DNA from: Pseudobdellovibrionaceae bacterium
GTDB taxonomy: Bacteria > Bdellovibrionota > Bdellovibrionia > Bdellovibrionales > UBA1609
Direction of reading: 5' to 3'
DNA length: 64,000 nt
Assembly (NCBI GenBank): GCA_020635055.1
Contig: JACKAN010000007.1
Location: 80,129 to 144,128, forward strand
Of the stretch, positions 18,433 to 25,951 are shown piece after piece. The translations under genes and the position numbers were made by a program. Under the pieces are notes generated by a model that did no database searches, was not told the DNA's origin, and saw nothing but the letters and a program-made list of their open reading frames with translations. Numbering within the stretch: the first letter of the stretch is position 1; each line of letters starts with the position of its first letter.

Positions 18433-19575
18433 TTAAGTAAGAAAGAATTGAACAGTGACCCAGCCATCGCTGTAGTGGATTTCTAGTTCTGAACCGTGGG
18501 CTTTAATTAAAGCCTGACAAGTGCTCAAGCCTAGGCCCAAGCCCTGAGTATGATTCATTATGTCTTCATCAAGGGAAAATGGCTTAAGAATTTTTTGGAT
18601 TGTGTTTTTATCCATTTTTGGCCCCTTATTTGAGATCTTAAATAAAATATCATTGTTGTTTGTTAATAGTTGTATTTTAATTTCTGATTTTTCTGGTGAG
18701 AATTTAATTGCATTTTCTAATAGTTTTTTAGTGATTTGCTTTATAATTTGATCATCGATCTTTAGTTTAATATCTTCGGCATCTATCGCCAAAGGTCTTT
18801 GATCACTCATAGGAAGATTTAAGTATTCTTTTTTAATATCTTCTATAAACTTCACTGAACTTATGGATTTTTTATTTACTTTTGTTTGTCCTGTTTCGGC
18901 AGCGATGAGCTCGAGGGAGGAATCAATGAGTTGCTGCAACCTTTTGCGACTTTTTTCGATGCGATCCACATACATCTTTTGTTCATCATCGAGGGAGGAC
19001 TCCTTGAGTAAGTCTAAAAAACTAGTGATTACTGTGAGGGGGGTCTTAAGCTCATGATTAATAAGTATCATAAAATTAGTTTTGGCTTTATCTAAGCTTT
19101 GTAACTCGGTCAATGCCTGTTCTAACCGTTCGTTTTTATCAACTAACTCCTGACGAAGTTTGTACTTTTCTATAGCCTTATCAATAGTATTTTTTAAATC
19201 TACAGGGTCCCAGGGCTTATTGAGATATCTGTAAACCTCTCCAGAGTTAATGGAGTCGACGATAGAGTCCACATCGGTATAACCAGTTAGCAATATGCGA
19301 ATGGCAAAAGGATGAGAGTTTATAGATTTTTTTAAAAGTTGAACTCCCGTCATTTCGGGCATTCTTTGATCAGTCAAAATTAAGGCAATATGAGGTTGTT
19401 CTTTTAAAATTTTTAATGCTTCTTTGCCAGATATGGCTTTATGGACTTTGTAGCTTTTCCTGAAAAGTCTTTCTAAGGCATCAATATTGTCGGGTTCATC
19501 GTCAACTAATAATATTTCGTATTCCACCTGATTAGAATACACGAAAATTCTGGATTCACAAATTAGGACTATCAC
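18433..19575 (-). CDS. Response-regulator/histidine-kinase hybrid (REC-HisKA-HATPase)
   Basis: The 380-residue signalling protein has the receiver domain first (VDDEPDN, phospho-acceptor D69 in LILTDQRMPEM, K120 in YLNKPW), then a coiled segment, HisKA with H174 (LINHELKTPLT) and HATPase_c (LLENAIKFSPE, GLGLGLSTCQALI). It has no membrane segment, so it is cytoplasmic. GTG 19575 has AGGGG seven bases upstream; a GTG at 19527 just before the receiver is possible. This REC-first layout suits a kinase tuned by a partner kinase. It sits upstream of the secretin gene, so it may control the pilus, which is an inference. Confidence 0.87.
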   Translation of the reverse strand: MIVLICESRIFVYSNQVEYEILLVDDEPDNIDALERLFRKSYKVHKAISGKEALKILKEQPHIALILTDQRMPEMTGVQLLKKSINSHPFAIRILLTGYTDVDSIVDSINSGEVYRYLNKPWDPVDLKNTIDKAIEKYKLRQELVDKNERLEQALTELQSLDKAKTNFMILINHELKTPLTVITSFLDLLKESSLDDEQKMYVDRIEKSRKRLQQLIDSSLELIAAETGQTKVNKKSISSVKFIEDIKKEYLNLPMSDQRPLAIDAEDIKLKIDDQIIKQITKKLLENAIKFSPEKSEIKIQLLTNNNDILFKISNKGPKMDKNTIQKILKPFSLDEDIMNHTQGLGLGLSTCQALIKAHGSELEIHYSDGWVTVQFFLT

Positions 19576-19687
19576 CGAGAATCCCCTGGACTATGGACAA
19601 GAATGTATCAAATAGGTCAAGTCTTGAGCAAAAAATGTCGAAAAAAAACAAGAATAGAAAGATTATATATATTAGGAGTAATTTTTC

Positions 19688-21715
19688 ATGCGTTCAATAT
19701 TGTTAGTAGTATTTACTACATTGTATTTTTCAGGAGAAATGGCCTTTGCCTACGCCAGTGATCTCTACGGGCATGGAATATTACCAGGGGCACAAGATTG
19801 CGGATATGGAACATCAGCTTCCAAAGTGCACTACGATAAAGACTTTGAATATCGTGAATCCAATAGAGAACTAAAAGAAGCGACAAAAGAACTTCAGAGA
19901 AAATCTAGAGATTTAATTGATCTAAAGAGAGATTTAAAAGATCATAAATCGGATGCCGAGCGCTTTTTAAAACCATTTGCTGCACAACAAGTAATAGCAC
20001 ATGTTGAAGATCAAAAGTCTGCAGATCATTATCGTGGCGGAGTGGATGGCAACTATGCTCCGGCCTGTTCAGGAAACAATAGAGAAAATGTTTCTGGGGA
20101 ATTTTGTAGAGAGGATCAAAGCTGTGATGGTGCATCGCCTGAGAATGCTCAAATGCAGAGATGTCATAAAGAGGGTGATAAATATGTGGGCAAGCGAGAT
20201 GACTGGATTAAGTATGTAGATAATTACTCTTCAGGCTATATGAGCTTAGCAATTTGTAGTGATTACCCAACAAAAACGGGAAAGAGCCAGGAGCGTTGTA
20301 AAAAGTGGCTCAACGACTACATGAAAGATCGAGATCAACTGGCTCGAACACAAGCAGAGGTAGATCTATTAAAAGACAGAATTAAAGATCTTAAACGAGA
20401 TATTAAGCGACGTAAGCAAGGTATCAAACGAGAGATAGAAGATGGTACTTTTGTTGAATCGGAAGACGAATCTACCGAGGCGGATAATTGTGCTACTTGC
20501 AATTGGTTTACAAAAAATGCTGAAACCATAAAGTTAGTTGCCGGTGTTGGTGTTCCTATACTTAATTCTTATTTAGGTTATACAGCAGCGAAAAGTATAT
20601 CAGAACAAAATGCTAGGTTGGGTTGGCCAACATCTCCGTATCTTGCCGCGGGTTTTTCTTACCCTTTCATTATGCAAGGAATTTACGGTGGAGTGATGGG
20701 TGGAATGGCAGCCGGCGGAATAGGTTGTTCTGGGGGATATTATGGTGGAGCCATGGGTCCTAATGGAATGATGGGTCCCGGTGGTCTATTTGGAAATGGA
20801 ACCTATGGTGGAATGGGTGGAGCCTTCGGTTACCCCCCATATTTATATGGTGGAGGTCCTTGGGGCGGAGGTCCATATATGCCTGGAATGGGACCATGGG
20901 GAATTCCTGGCCCATATATTGGTGGTGGCTTTCCCATCGGCGGTATGTTGGGCGGCATGATGGGTGGTTATCCCATGGGCGGCGGCATGATGGGTGGTTA
21001 TCCCATGGGCGGCGGCATGATGGGTGGTTATCCTATGGGCGGCATGATGGGCGGCATGATAGGCGGAGCTATGGGTTATCCTATGGGTGGCATGATAGGC
21101 GGAGCTATGGGCGGCATGATGGGTGGTTATCCCATGGGCGGCATGATAGGCGGAGCTATGGGCGGCATGATGGGTGGTTATCCTATGGGTGGCATGATGG
21201 GTGGTTATCCTATGGGCGGCATGATGGGTGGTTATCCTATGGGCGGCATGATGGGTGGTCCTATGGGTGGCATGATGGGTGGTCCTATGGGCGGCATGAT
21301 GGGTGGTTATCCTATGGGTGGCATGATGGGAATGCCTCCATTTAATAATATGATGGGTGGTTATCCCATGGGTGCTATGATGGGCGGAGCTATGGGCGGT
21401 CCTATGGGCGGTGCAATGGGTGGTGCACTTGGTGGAATCAATATGCAACAGCAATACATGAATCAATACATGCAAATGTTGCAACAGCAAATGCAAGTAC
21501 AACAAGAGCAAGCGCAGAAGCAGCAGGTTATTGGCCGACTCACTCAAGAGCTTTTTAAAATTCAAATGCAAATTCAACAAATATCAACGGGATCCTACTA
21601 TGGCGGTAGCACGCCCTATAGCGTAAGTCCAACATATGGACCACCTAGGTCCAGTGGGCCGACAGCCACGACACCGAATTCATCTAGTGGTGGATCTCCA
21701 ATTAGAAGTCGTTAA
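19688..21715 (+). CDS. Secreted Gly/Met-rich repeat protein
   Basis: I do not recognise a family. A signal peptide (about 1-25) is followed by a Cys-containing, highly charged part with two predicted coiled coils (about 55-95 and 215-255). A CATCNWF motif and a hydrophobic stretch (about 285-305) come next. From about residue 334 the sequence is dominated by Gly, Met, Tyr and Pro with 7-11-residue units such as GGMMGGYPMGG (densest at about 415-585). A Gln-rich helix (about 590-635) and a Ser/Thr/Gly tail follow. AGGAG lies 9 bases before the ATG. It is the only plus-strand gene inside the pilus locus and may be a surface or fibre-forming protein. Confidence 0.75.
   Translation: MRSILLVVFTTLYFSGEMAFAYASDLYGHGILPGAQDCGYGTSASKVHYDKDFEYRESNRELKEATKELQRKSRDLIDLKRDLKDHKSDAERFLKPFAAQQVIAHVEDQKSADHYRGGVDGNYAPACSGNNRENVSGEFCREDQSCDGASPENAQMQRCHKEGDKYVGKRDDWIKYVDNYSSGYMSLAICSDYPTKTGKSQERCKKWLNDYMKDRDQLARTQAEVDLLKDRIKDLKRDIKRRKQGIKREIEDGTFVESEDESTEADNCATCNWFTKNAETIKLVAGVGVPILNSYLGYTAAKSISEQNARLGWPTSPYLAAGFSYPFIMQGIYGGVMGGMAAGGIGCSGGYYGGAMGPNGMMGPGGLFGNGTYGGMGGAFGYPPYLYGGGPWGGGPYMPGMGPWGIPGPYIGGGFPIGGMLGGMMGGYPMGGGMMGGYPMGGGMMGGYPMGGMMGGMIGGAMGYPMGGMIGGAMGGMMGGYPMGGMIGGAMGGMMGGYPMGGMMGGYPMGGMMGGYPMGGMMGGPMGGMMGGPMGGMMGGYPMGGMMGMPPFNNMMGGYPMGAMMGGAMGGPMGGAMGGALGGINMQQQYMNQYMQMLQQQMQVQQEQAQKQQVIGRLTQELFKIQMQIQQISTGSYYGGSTPYSVSPTYGPPRSSGPTATTPNSSSGGSPIRSR
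20940..21430 (+). repeat. Coding tandem repeat, Gly/Met/Tyr/Pro units
   Basis: Irregular tandem copies of an 18-30-base unit encode GGMMGGYPMGG and shorter variants (GGMIGGAMGG, GGPMGG). Nearly every unit contains GGCATGATGGG. The repeat opens long reading frames on both strands that are not genes. Such DNA is prone to length change by slippage. Confidence 0.9.
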
Positions 21716-22728
21716 AAATTCTTATTGTGTGAAGGTTTAATCTTTACTTTGAAACTGGATGGGGCAGAGGAATCTGCCCTTCTTTTATCCTCGTAAATAT
21801 AAAAAGAAGTTATACTGACGAGTCCCAACCATAGCCATTTATTTTTGTACCAAGATTTTGTGTTGTTAGAAATGGGAAAAGCGGTTTTTTGTGCTAACTG
21901 CTCATCTAAACTTTTAGGCACTGGGACATTTTTATTTGCATCCTTGTTTAAGATAGCCAAAAATATTTTCGGCTCAACAACACACTGATTTGGAAATAAA
22001 ACATAAACACTCTCGCCTTGTTTGCCAAATGAAATTTGATGCTCTTGACAAGTTCCCTGAGCCGGTCGAGGAAAAAGCCATTGTATTTTCTGTATTTCCT
22101 CAGCACTACCGGTTCTAGTTTCTATAAAACCACAATTTGAAATAACTGTAACTTGATTGTGTTTGGGATGAAGATAGTAAGCTTTGTAAGGAATAGAAGA
22201 AGTGAAGGATTGTCCATTTATAATAATTTGATCTATAAGTCCATGTGACCACAAAGGGTACCATTTTTGAGGAGGGTTATGTATTTTACTTTGCATCCAA
22301 GCCTTTTGAAAAGGAGGGGGAAAGAGTTCGGTATTAGGTGGTAACTCGCTGTCAAAAAGTTCAGCTTTCTGAACCCAAGCTTCTTCATTTGCAGAATCTA
22401 ATTGTGCTAAGCGGAAATAACTAGTGGTAATCATTTTTCGTGCATCGCCTGTCCATGTATTTGAATTTATTTGATCTGTTATTTGTTTGTATAAGTTTTC
22501 AGCTTCACTTGGTTTGCCATTTAGAAATTCATATTGTGCTTTTAAGTAAATTCTCTCAAGATTTTTTTGGTCTTTTAAATTTTCAATTTTCCAACGATCA
22601 GTCATTGATTCAAATTGAGGATTTTGGTCTAAAAATAATTGCAATTCTTCACTGTCCACCTGCGGCGTTCTTATAATGAGTTCCTTAGCCTGAAGATGTA
22701 GTGAGAAAATAAAAAGTAAAAAAAACAT
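21712..22728 (-). CDS. Exported hypothetical protein, TPR-like, pilus locus
   Basis: I cannot name a family. The 338 residues have a signal peptide (about 1-14, LHLQAKEL), a helical region resembling TPR units (about 55-115, KAQYEFLNGKPSEAENLYKQI) and a C-terminal membrane helix (about 297-316, WLWLGLVSITSFYIYED) with a short basic tail. It probably sits in the periplasm, anchored at the C-terminus. The stop overlaps the end of the plus-strand repeat protein by four bases. It lies eight bases downstream of the CpaB-like gene, so it likely belongs to the pilus operon. Confidence 0.65.
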   Translation of the reverse strand: MFFLLFIFSLHLQAKELIIRTPQVDSEELQLFLDQNPQFESMTDRWKIENLKDQKNLERIYLKAQYEFLNGKPSEAENLYKQITDQINSNTWTGDARKMITTSYFRLAQLDSANEEAWVQKAELFDSELPPNTELFPPPFQKAWMQSKIHNPPQKWYPLWSHGLIDQIIINGQSFTSSIPYKAYYLHPKHNQVTVISNCGFIETRTGSAEEIQKIQWLFPRPAQGTCQEHQISFGKQGESVYVLFPNQCVVEPKIFLAILNKDANKNVPVPKSLDEQLAQKTAFPISNNTKSWYKNKWLWLGLVSITSFYIYEDKRRADSSAPSSFKVKIKPSHNKNF

Positions 22729-22736
22729 TTAAACTC

Positions 22737-23213
22737 CTAATTCGCAAATGATACACGACTTTTACTAATTCTAATTTTGGACTCTTCAAATACCGTGCCG
22801 GAAGAATTGCTATTATTTATAGTTAGATAAAATTTTCCATCTTTTTTTAAGAGAGTTTTAACTTGTTCTAAAGGCACCAATAAACCAATACTTTCACTCC
22901 CGTTTTTGGCACGAAGGGCACGAATACCTGATCCCAAGAGTTCGGTGTGAACTTTTGAGTTAATTAAAGTTTTTACATAGAGGTCAACAACTCCGTAATT
23001 TCCGAGAATTTGGTCTAAGTTTTTGTAATTTTCTATGGGGAGAGGAACCAGGCGATAACCTTTAGGAATAAACGTACTTACATCTTCTGGTGGATTTTCT
23101 GTTTTATCAGGATCAGAATTATTATAAAACTGACTTGAAATGGAAGAGATCACTAAAAGAGCTCCTAAGATCACCCAGCCTTTATGTTCTTTTATATGTT
23201 CCAAGTAATTCAT
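22737..23213 (-). CDS. Inner-membrane anchored protein, possible CpaB/RcpC-like
   Basis: The 158-residue protein has one N-terminal membrane helix (about 13-30, GWVILGALLVISSISS). It is followed by FIPKGYRLVPLPIENYKNLDQILGNYGVVDLYV, which resembles the CpaB pattern in which a SAF domain is followed by a DxVDV-type strand. CpaB/RcpC is usually 250 or more residues, so this would be a reduced version. The ATG lies within the overlapping TGA of a 52-residue pseudopilin gene (ATGA). The operon position supports a pilus role; the CpaB identity is tentative. Confidence 0.55.
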   Translation of the reverse strand: MNYLEHIKEHKGWVILGALLVISSISSQFYNNSDPDKTENPPEDVSTFIPKGYRLVPLPIENYKNLDQILGNYGVVDLYVKTLINSKVHTELLGSGIRALRAKNGSESIGLLVPLEQVKTLLKKDGKFYLTINNSNSSGTVFEESKIRISKSRVSFAN

Positions 23214-23368
23214 TTAAATTTCCCATTGTCATAAAATCGATAATTATTAATTTTTTGAGTCCACTTGGCGGTCATCTTTTGAGCAATCAGACAATAGCTA
23301 AGTGCCATTAAAATAAAAAACAAGATTTCAACTAAAGCTTGTCCATGGGGCTGAGAACGCTTCGCCAT
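23210..23368 (-). CDS. 52-residue TadE-type pseudopilin
   Basis: This gene is too short for standard ORF calling. ATG at 23368 is preceded by AGAGGAGGAACC, an excellent ribosome site, and the TGA overlaps the ATG of the next gene (ATGA). The protein starts MAKRSQPHGQALVEILFFIL: a basic leader, then G followed by QALVE (Glu at +5), then a single hydrophobic helix and a short basic tail. This is the class III pseudopilin processing pattern (prepilin peptidase would cut after G9). It overlaps the end of the TadG-like gene by 37 bases. It is likely a minor pilin. Confidence 0.75.
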   Translation of the reverse strand: MAKRSQPHGQALVEILFFILMALSYCLIAQKMTAKWTQKINNYRFYDNGKFK

Positions 23369-24078
23369 GGTTCCTCCTCTTTGTATATAGTTGCATTACA
23401 ACTTAATGTAACTGGTGGAAAGGGATCATAAAAAGTGAGAGTCCATTGTAAACCCTTACTTTGTTTTTTAGAAAACTGAGAGCGAAAAACATAATCTGGA
23501 GTAGGAGAATTACGGGGAACTTTTTTAATAGCCATGGGAATTTCACCTAAGTTTATAACTTCGCTTTTAATAAAATGAAGTCTTTTGATTTCTTGTTGAG
23601 TATTTATTAGTTCTAAATAGGATTGGGCCTCGTAAGAGTTTATAAGACTGATTTGAATTACGCCAAAAACCTTTTGTTCTGCTTGTACTTTTTTTAAATA
23701 TAGCCAAGCGGCAGTAATGAGTTTTGGATTTTTAGATTTTATTGCAATTTTGTAGTTAATTTCAGCAAGGGCCCTTTGTGCTCTTAAGTTTTTTGCTTGA
23801 GGATTTAATTTAAAAAGATTTCTAATTCCATCCAGTTGAATATTTTGTGTAGATAACATGCCCTTGCGACAAATACTTTGTGACTCTTCTTTAAATATTA
23901 AAAATTTAAACACGAGTAGGCTTAGCGTTAAAAATAGTAAAAAAGTAGGAAGTGTTACTACCATTAAAACTAGACTTTGCCCTTTCTGATTAAGACCTTT
24001 GGCTTTATCAGAAAAACCAACATCTTGAGGATGTTTTATGGAGAAACTAAAATATTTTGATTGAATACTATTTTCCAT
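23332..24078 (-). CDS. TadG-like pilus protein
   Basis: The 248-residue protein has a roughly 30-residue basic leader, then KGQSLVLMVVTLPTFLLFLTLSLLVFKF: a G-Q junction and one membrane helix, but Leu instead of Glu at +5, as often in TadG/TadE-like proteins with a periplasmic C-domain. The soluble part (about 65-248) is mostly helical, ending with a strand region and Cys residues. It is one base after the TadE-like stop. The product may be a minor tip or alignment protein; the exact family is inferred from context. Confidence 0.65.
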   Translation of the reverse strand: MENSIQSKYFSFSIKHPQDVGFSDKAKGLNQKGQSLVLMVVTLPTFLLFLTLSLLVFKFLIFKEESQSICRKGMLSTQNIQLDGIRNLFKLNPQAKNLRAQRALAEINYKIAIKSKNPKLITAAWLYLKKVQAEQKVFGVIQISLINSYEAQSYLELINTQQEIKRLHFIKSEVINLGEIPMAIKKVPRNSPTPDYVFRSQFSKKQSKGLQWTLTFYDPFPPVTLSCNATIYKEEEPWRSVLSPMDKL

Positions 24079-24079
24079 T

Positions 24080-24364
24080 TTAAAAAACTGTAATAGCCAC
24101 TAACTTTAACAGAGTTTTTTTTTCAGATTGTAAATGCAATTCACCCAAGGGCCACAATGCTTTAACTTGTGACTGGAATTTCTCCTTGCAAGAGGTTTCA
24201 TTTGAGGGATAACTCGATAGGCAAATGGCAGTTTCGTAACTAAAGTGATCAACCCAAACCTTTAAAGTGCTTCCCATGATAAGGCTTCCCATGAGTGCAA
24301 CTACAGCAAAAGATAAGATTAAACTGTAAAGCGATTCAATGGTGGCCTGCCCTTTGTTATTCAC
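24080..24364 (-). CDS. TadE-like minor pseudopilin
   Basis: The 94-residue protein starts MNNKGQATIESLYSLILSF: a short leader, G followed by QATIE (Glu at +5) and a hydrophobic helix. The C-terminal domain of about 55 residues contains two Cys (about 43 and 53) and ends in a strand. This fits a TadE-type pseudopilin cut by a TadV/CpaA prepilin peptidase, which is not in this window. The ATG overlaps the end of the flp-like gene by eight bases. Confidence 0.75.
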   Translation of the reverse strand: MNNKGQATIESLYSLILSFAVVALMGSLIMGSTLKVWVDHFSYETAICLSSYPSNETSCKEKFQSQVKALWPLGELHLQSEKKTLLKLVAITVF

Positions 24365-24605
24365 GGGTTTTACCTACACCATTCATAAAATTACTGAGAT
24401 CGCGTTTTTGACTTAAATTTTTATCAATGTCATCTCTTTCAACGGATCTTTTTGTCCCTCTTAAAGCATAGTCAATTTCCTGAAATTTACTGTTTACGGT
24501 ATGATTAATTGCTCTCACCACGCCAATACAAGCCACAGCCATGAATGCGACCAATATTAAATATTCAATTAAACCTTGTCCGCGTTGATTCCTTAGCATT
24601 TTCAC
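24357..24605 (-). CDS. flp: Flp-type pilin
   Basis: The 82-residue prepilin has the leader MKMLRNQRG, then QGLIEYLILVAFMAVACIG. The Glu-Tyr pair at +5/+6 after the Gly is the hallmark of Flp major pilins. A hydrophilic tail of about 45 residues is longer than in the smallest Flp proteins. CTGGAGGTGAAA gives a strong ribosome site. It is the first gene of the minus-strand pilus operon, with about 140 bases of upstream leader for a promoter. Confidence 0.85.
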   Translation of the reverse strand: MKMLRNQRGQGLIEYLILVAFMAVACIGVVRAINHTVNSKFQEIDYALRGTKRSVERDDIDKNLSQKRDLSNFMNGVGKTRE

Positions 24606-24746
24606 CTCCAGATAAACTCACACATGCTCATTTTTTTATTTCATGTGAAAGATGGTAAATGGAAGGTGCAAACTCTGCCATTTGTAGAAATGCAATCAAT
24701 TGGGATCTGAGCCCTAAGTTGGTTCGAATTTCGGATATTTTACGGA

Positions 24747-24965
24747 TTATTTTTTAGGCTTTTTGCCTTTTTCTGATTTGCGACGAGCACATATGAGAGC
24801 CAAAGTTTGAAAGGCCTCTTTTTGTAAATCGTTTTCATAGACAAAACGATAAAAACCTTCAATTTCAGGGCTCTTACGGAATTTTTTAATGGAGGCCGGT
24901 ATGGTGTCAGATGTTGAAAAATCAATATTACTTCCATCTTTTGAGAGCTTTACTTTTGTGGCCAT
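24747..24965 (-). CDS. Hypothetical protein, 72 residues
   Basis: I do not recognise it. MATKVKLSKDGSNIDFSTSD is followed by a central region with aromatic residues (IEGFYRFVYENDLQKEAFQTL) and a Lys-rich end (RRKSEKGKKPKK). It has no membrane segment. An AAGAGG sits upstream of the ATG. The small, basic, soluble product and its place between flp and folD suggest a conserved lineage-specific gene. Confidence 0.6.
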   Translation of the reverse strand: MATKVKLSKDGSNIDFSTSDTIPASIKKFRKSPEIEGFYRFVYENDLQKEAFQTLALICARRKSEKGKKPKK

Positions 24966-25063
24966 AAAAATTCCTCTTTGAAAGACAAACTAATCTAAGT
25001 CATGCAAGTAGTCAAATGGCAAAGATCGTGACCCATTTCCCTAGGCTTATTATATTGCAAGTC

Positions 25064-25912
25064 ATGAGAATTTTAAGTGGTAAAGAAGTCGTACAAGCCA
25101 GAAGAAAAAAAATAGCTGAGAAAGTTCAACAACTTAAGAACAACAAAGGCATTACACCCGGATTGGCAGTGGTTCTTGTGGGAGAAGACCCTGCAAGTCA
25201 GGTGTATGTTAGAAATAAAGCCAAAGCCTGTGATGAAGTGGGTATAAATTCATTTGAACACAAATTGCCAGCAGAGACTTCAGCAGATGATTTAAAAAAA
25301 TTAATTATAGAACTAAATAATAATAAAGAAGTTCATGGCATTTTAGTTCAATTGCCCCTACCCAAACATTTAAATACTGATGAGATTTTACAATGTATCG
25401 ACCCCAAAAAAGACCCCGATGCACTGACTACAGAAAATATGGGGCTTTGCTGGAAGGGGACGCCACGGGTTTCTGCCTGTACCCCAAGCGGTGTAATGGC
25501 TATATTGGATTATTATAAGATCGAAGTCGCAGGCAAAGAGGCTGTGGTTGTGGGTCGCAGTAATATTGTTGGAAAACCTATGGCTCAACTTTTACTTATG
25601 GCAGACGCTACGGTGACCCTATGTCACTCGAAAACTAAAAATCTAAGAAAATACACATCCCAAGCCGAAATTGTGGTCGTTGCGGCTGGTCGCCCACTTA
25701 TGTTGGGAAAAGAGGATTTTAAAAAAGGCGCAGTAGTAATTGATGTGGGAATGCACCGCGAGCTAATAGATGGAAAAACTAAATTGTGTGGAGATGTTCG
25801 CTTTGACGAATTACATGATTGGGTTTCTGCGGCCACTCCAGTTCCTGGAGGTGTGGGGCCAATGACTATAACTATGCTTCTTGAAAACACTTTCAAACTG
25901 GCAAGTTTTTAA
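25064..25912 (+). CDS. folD: Bifunctional methylenetetrahydrofolate dehydrogenase/cyclohydrolase
   Basis: FolD interconverts 5,10-methylene-THF and 10-formyl-THF. I chose ATG 25064 (MRILSGKEVVQARRKKIAEKV) because the family begins a few residues before this block; an in-frame ATG at 25016 would add 16 residues. The product has 282 residues, normal for FolD. Signatures are VGEDPASQVYVRNKAKACDEVG, HGILVQLPLPKHLN, the NADP site VVVGRSNIVGKPMAQLL and TPVPGGVGPMTITMLLENT. It probably works with the glycine cleavage proteins encoded 11 kb downstream in one-carbon metabolism. Confidence 0.95.
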   Translation: MRILSGKEVVQARRKKIAEKVQQLKNNKGITPGLAVVLVGEDPASQVYVRNKAKACDEVGINSFEHKLPAETSADDLKKLIIELNNNKEVHGILVQLPLPKHLNTDEILQCIDPKKDPDALTTENMGLCWKGTPRVSACTPSGVMAILDYYKIEVAGKEAVVVGRSNIVGKPMAQLLLMADATVTLCHSKTKNLRKYTSQAEIVVVAAGRPLMLGKEDFKKGAVVIDVGMHRELIDGKTKLCGDVRFDELHDWVSAATPVPGGVGPMTITMLLENTFKLASF

Positions 25913-25951
25913 GTCGATTTCCATTTATGAGTATTTAGACAATAATCAAAC

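Noticed and set aside
20843..21580. 245-residue minus-strand frame rich in His/Thr and a 161-residue plus-strand frame (20860-21345)
   Set aside because: Both are by-products of the Gly/Met codon repeat in the real gene on the plus strand; composition is purely periodic and no ribosome site is present.
24740..24937. 65-residue minus-strand frame
   Set aside because: Overlaps the better 72-residue frame (24747-24965), which has a ribosome site and plausible protein sequence.
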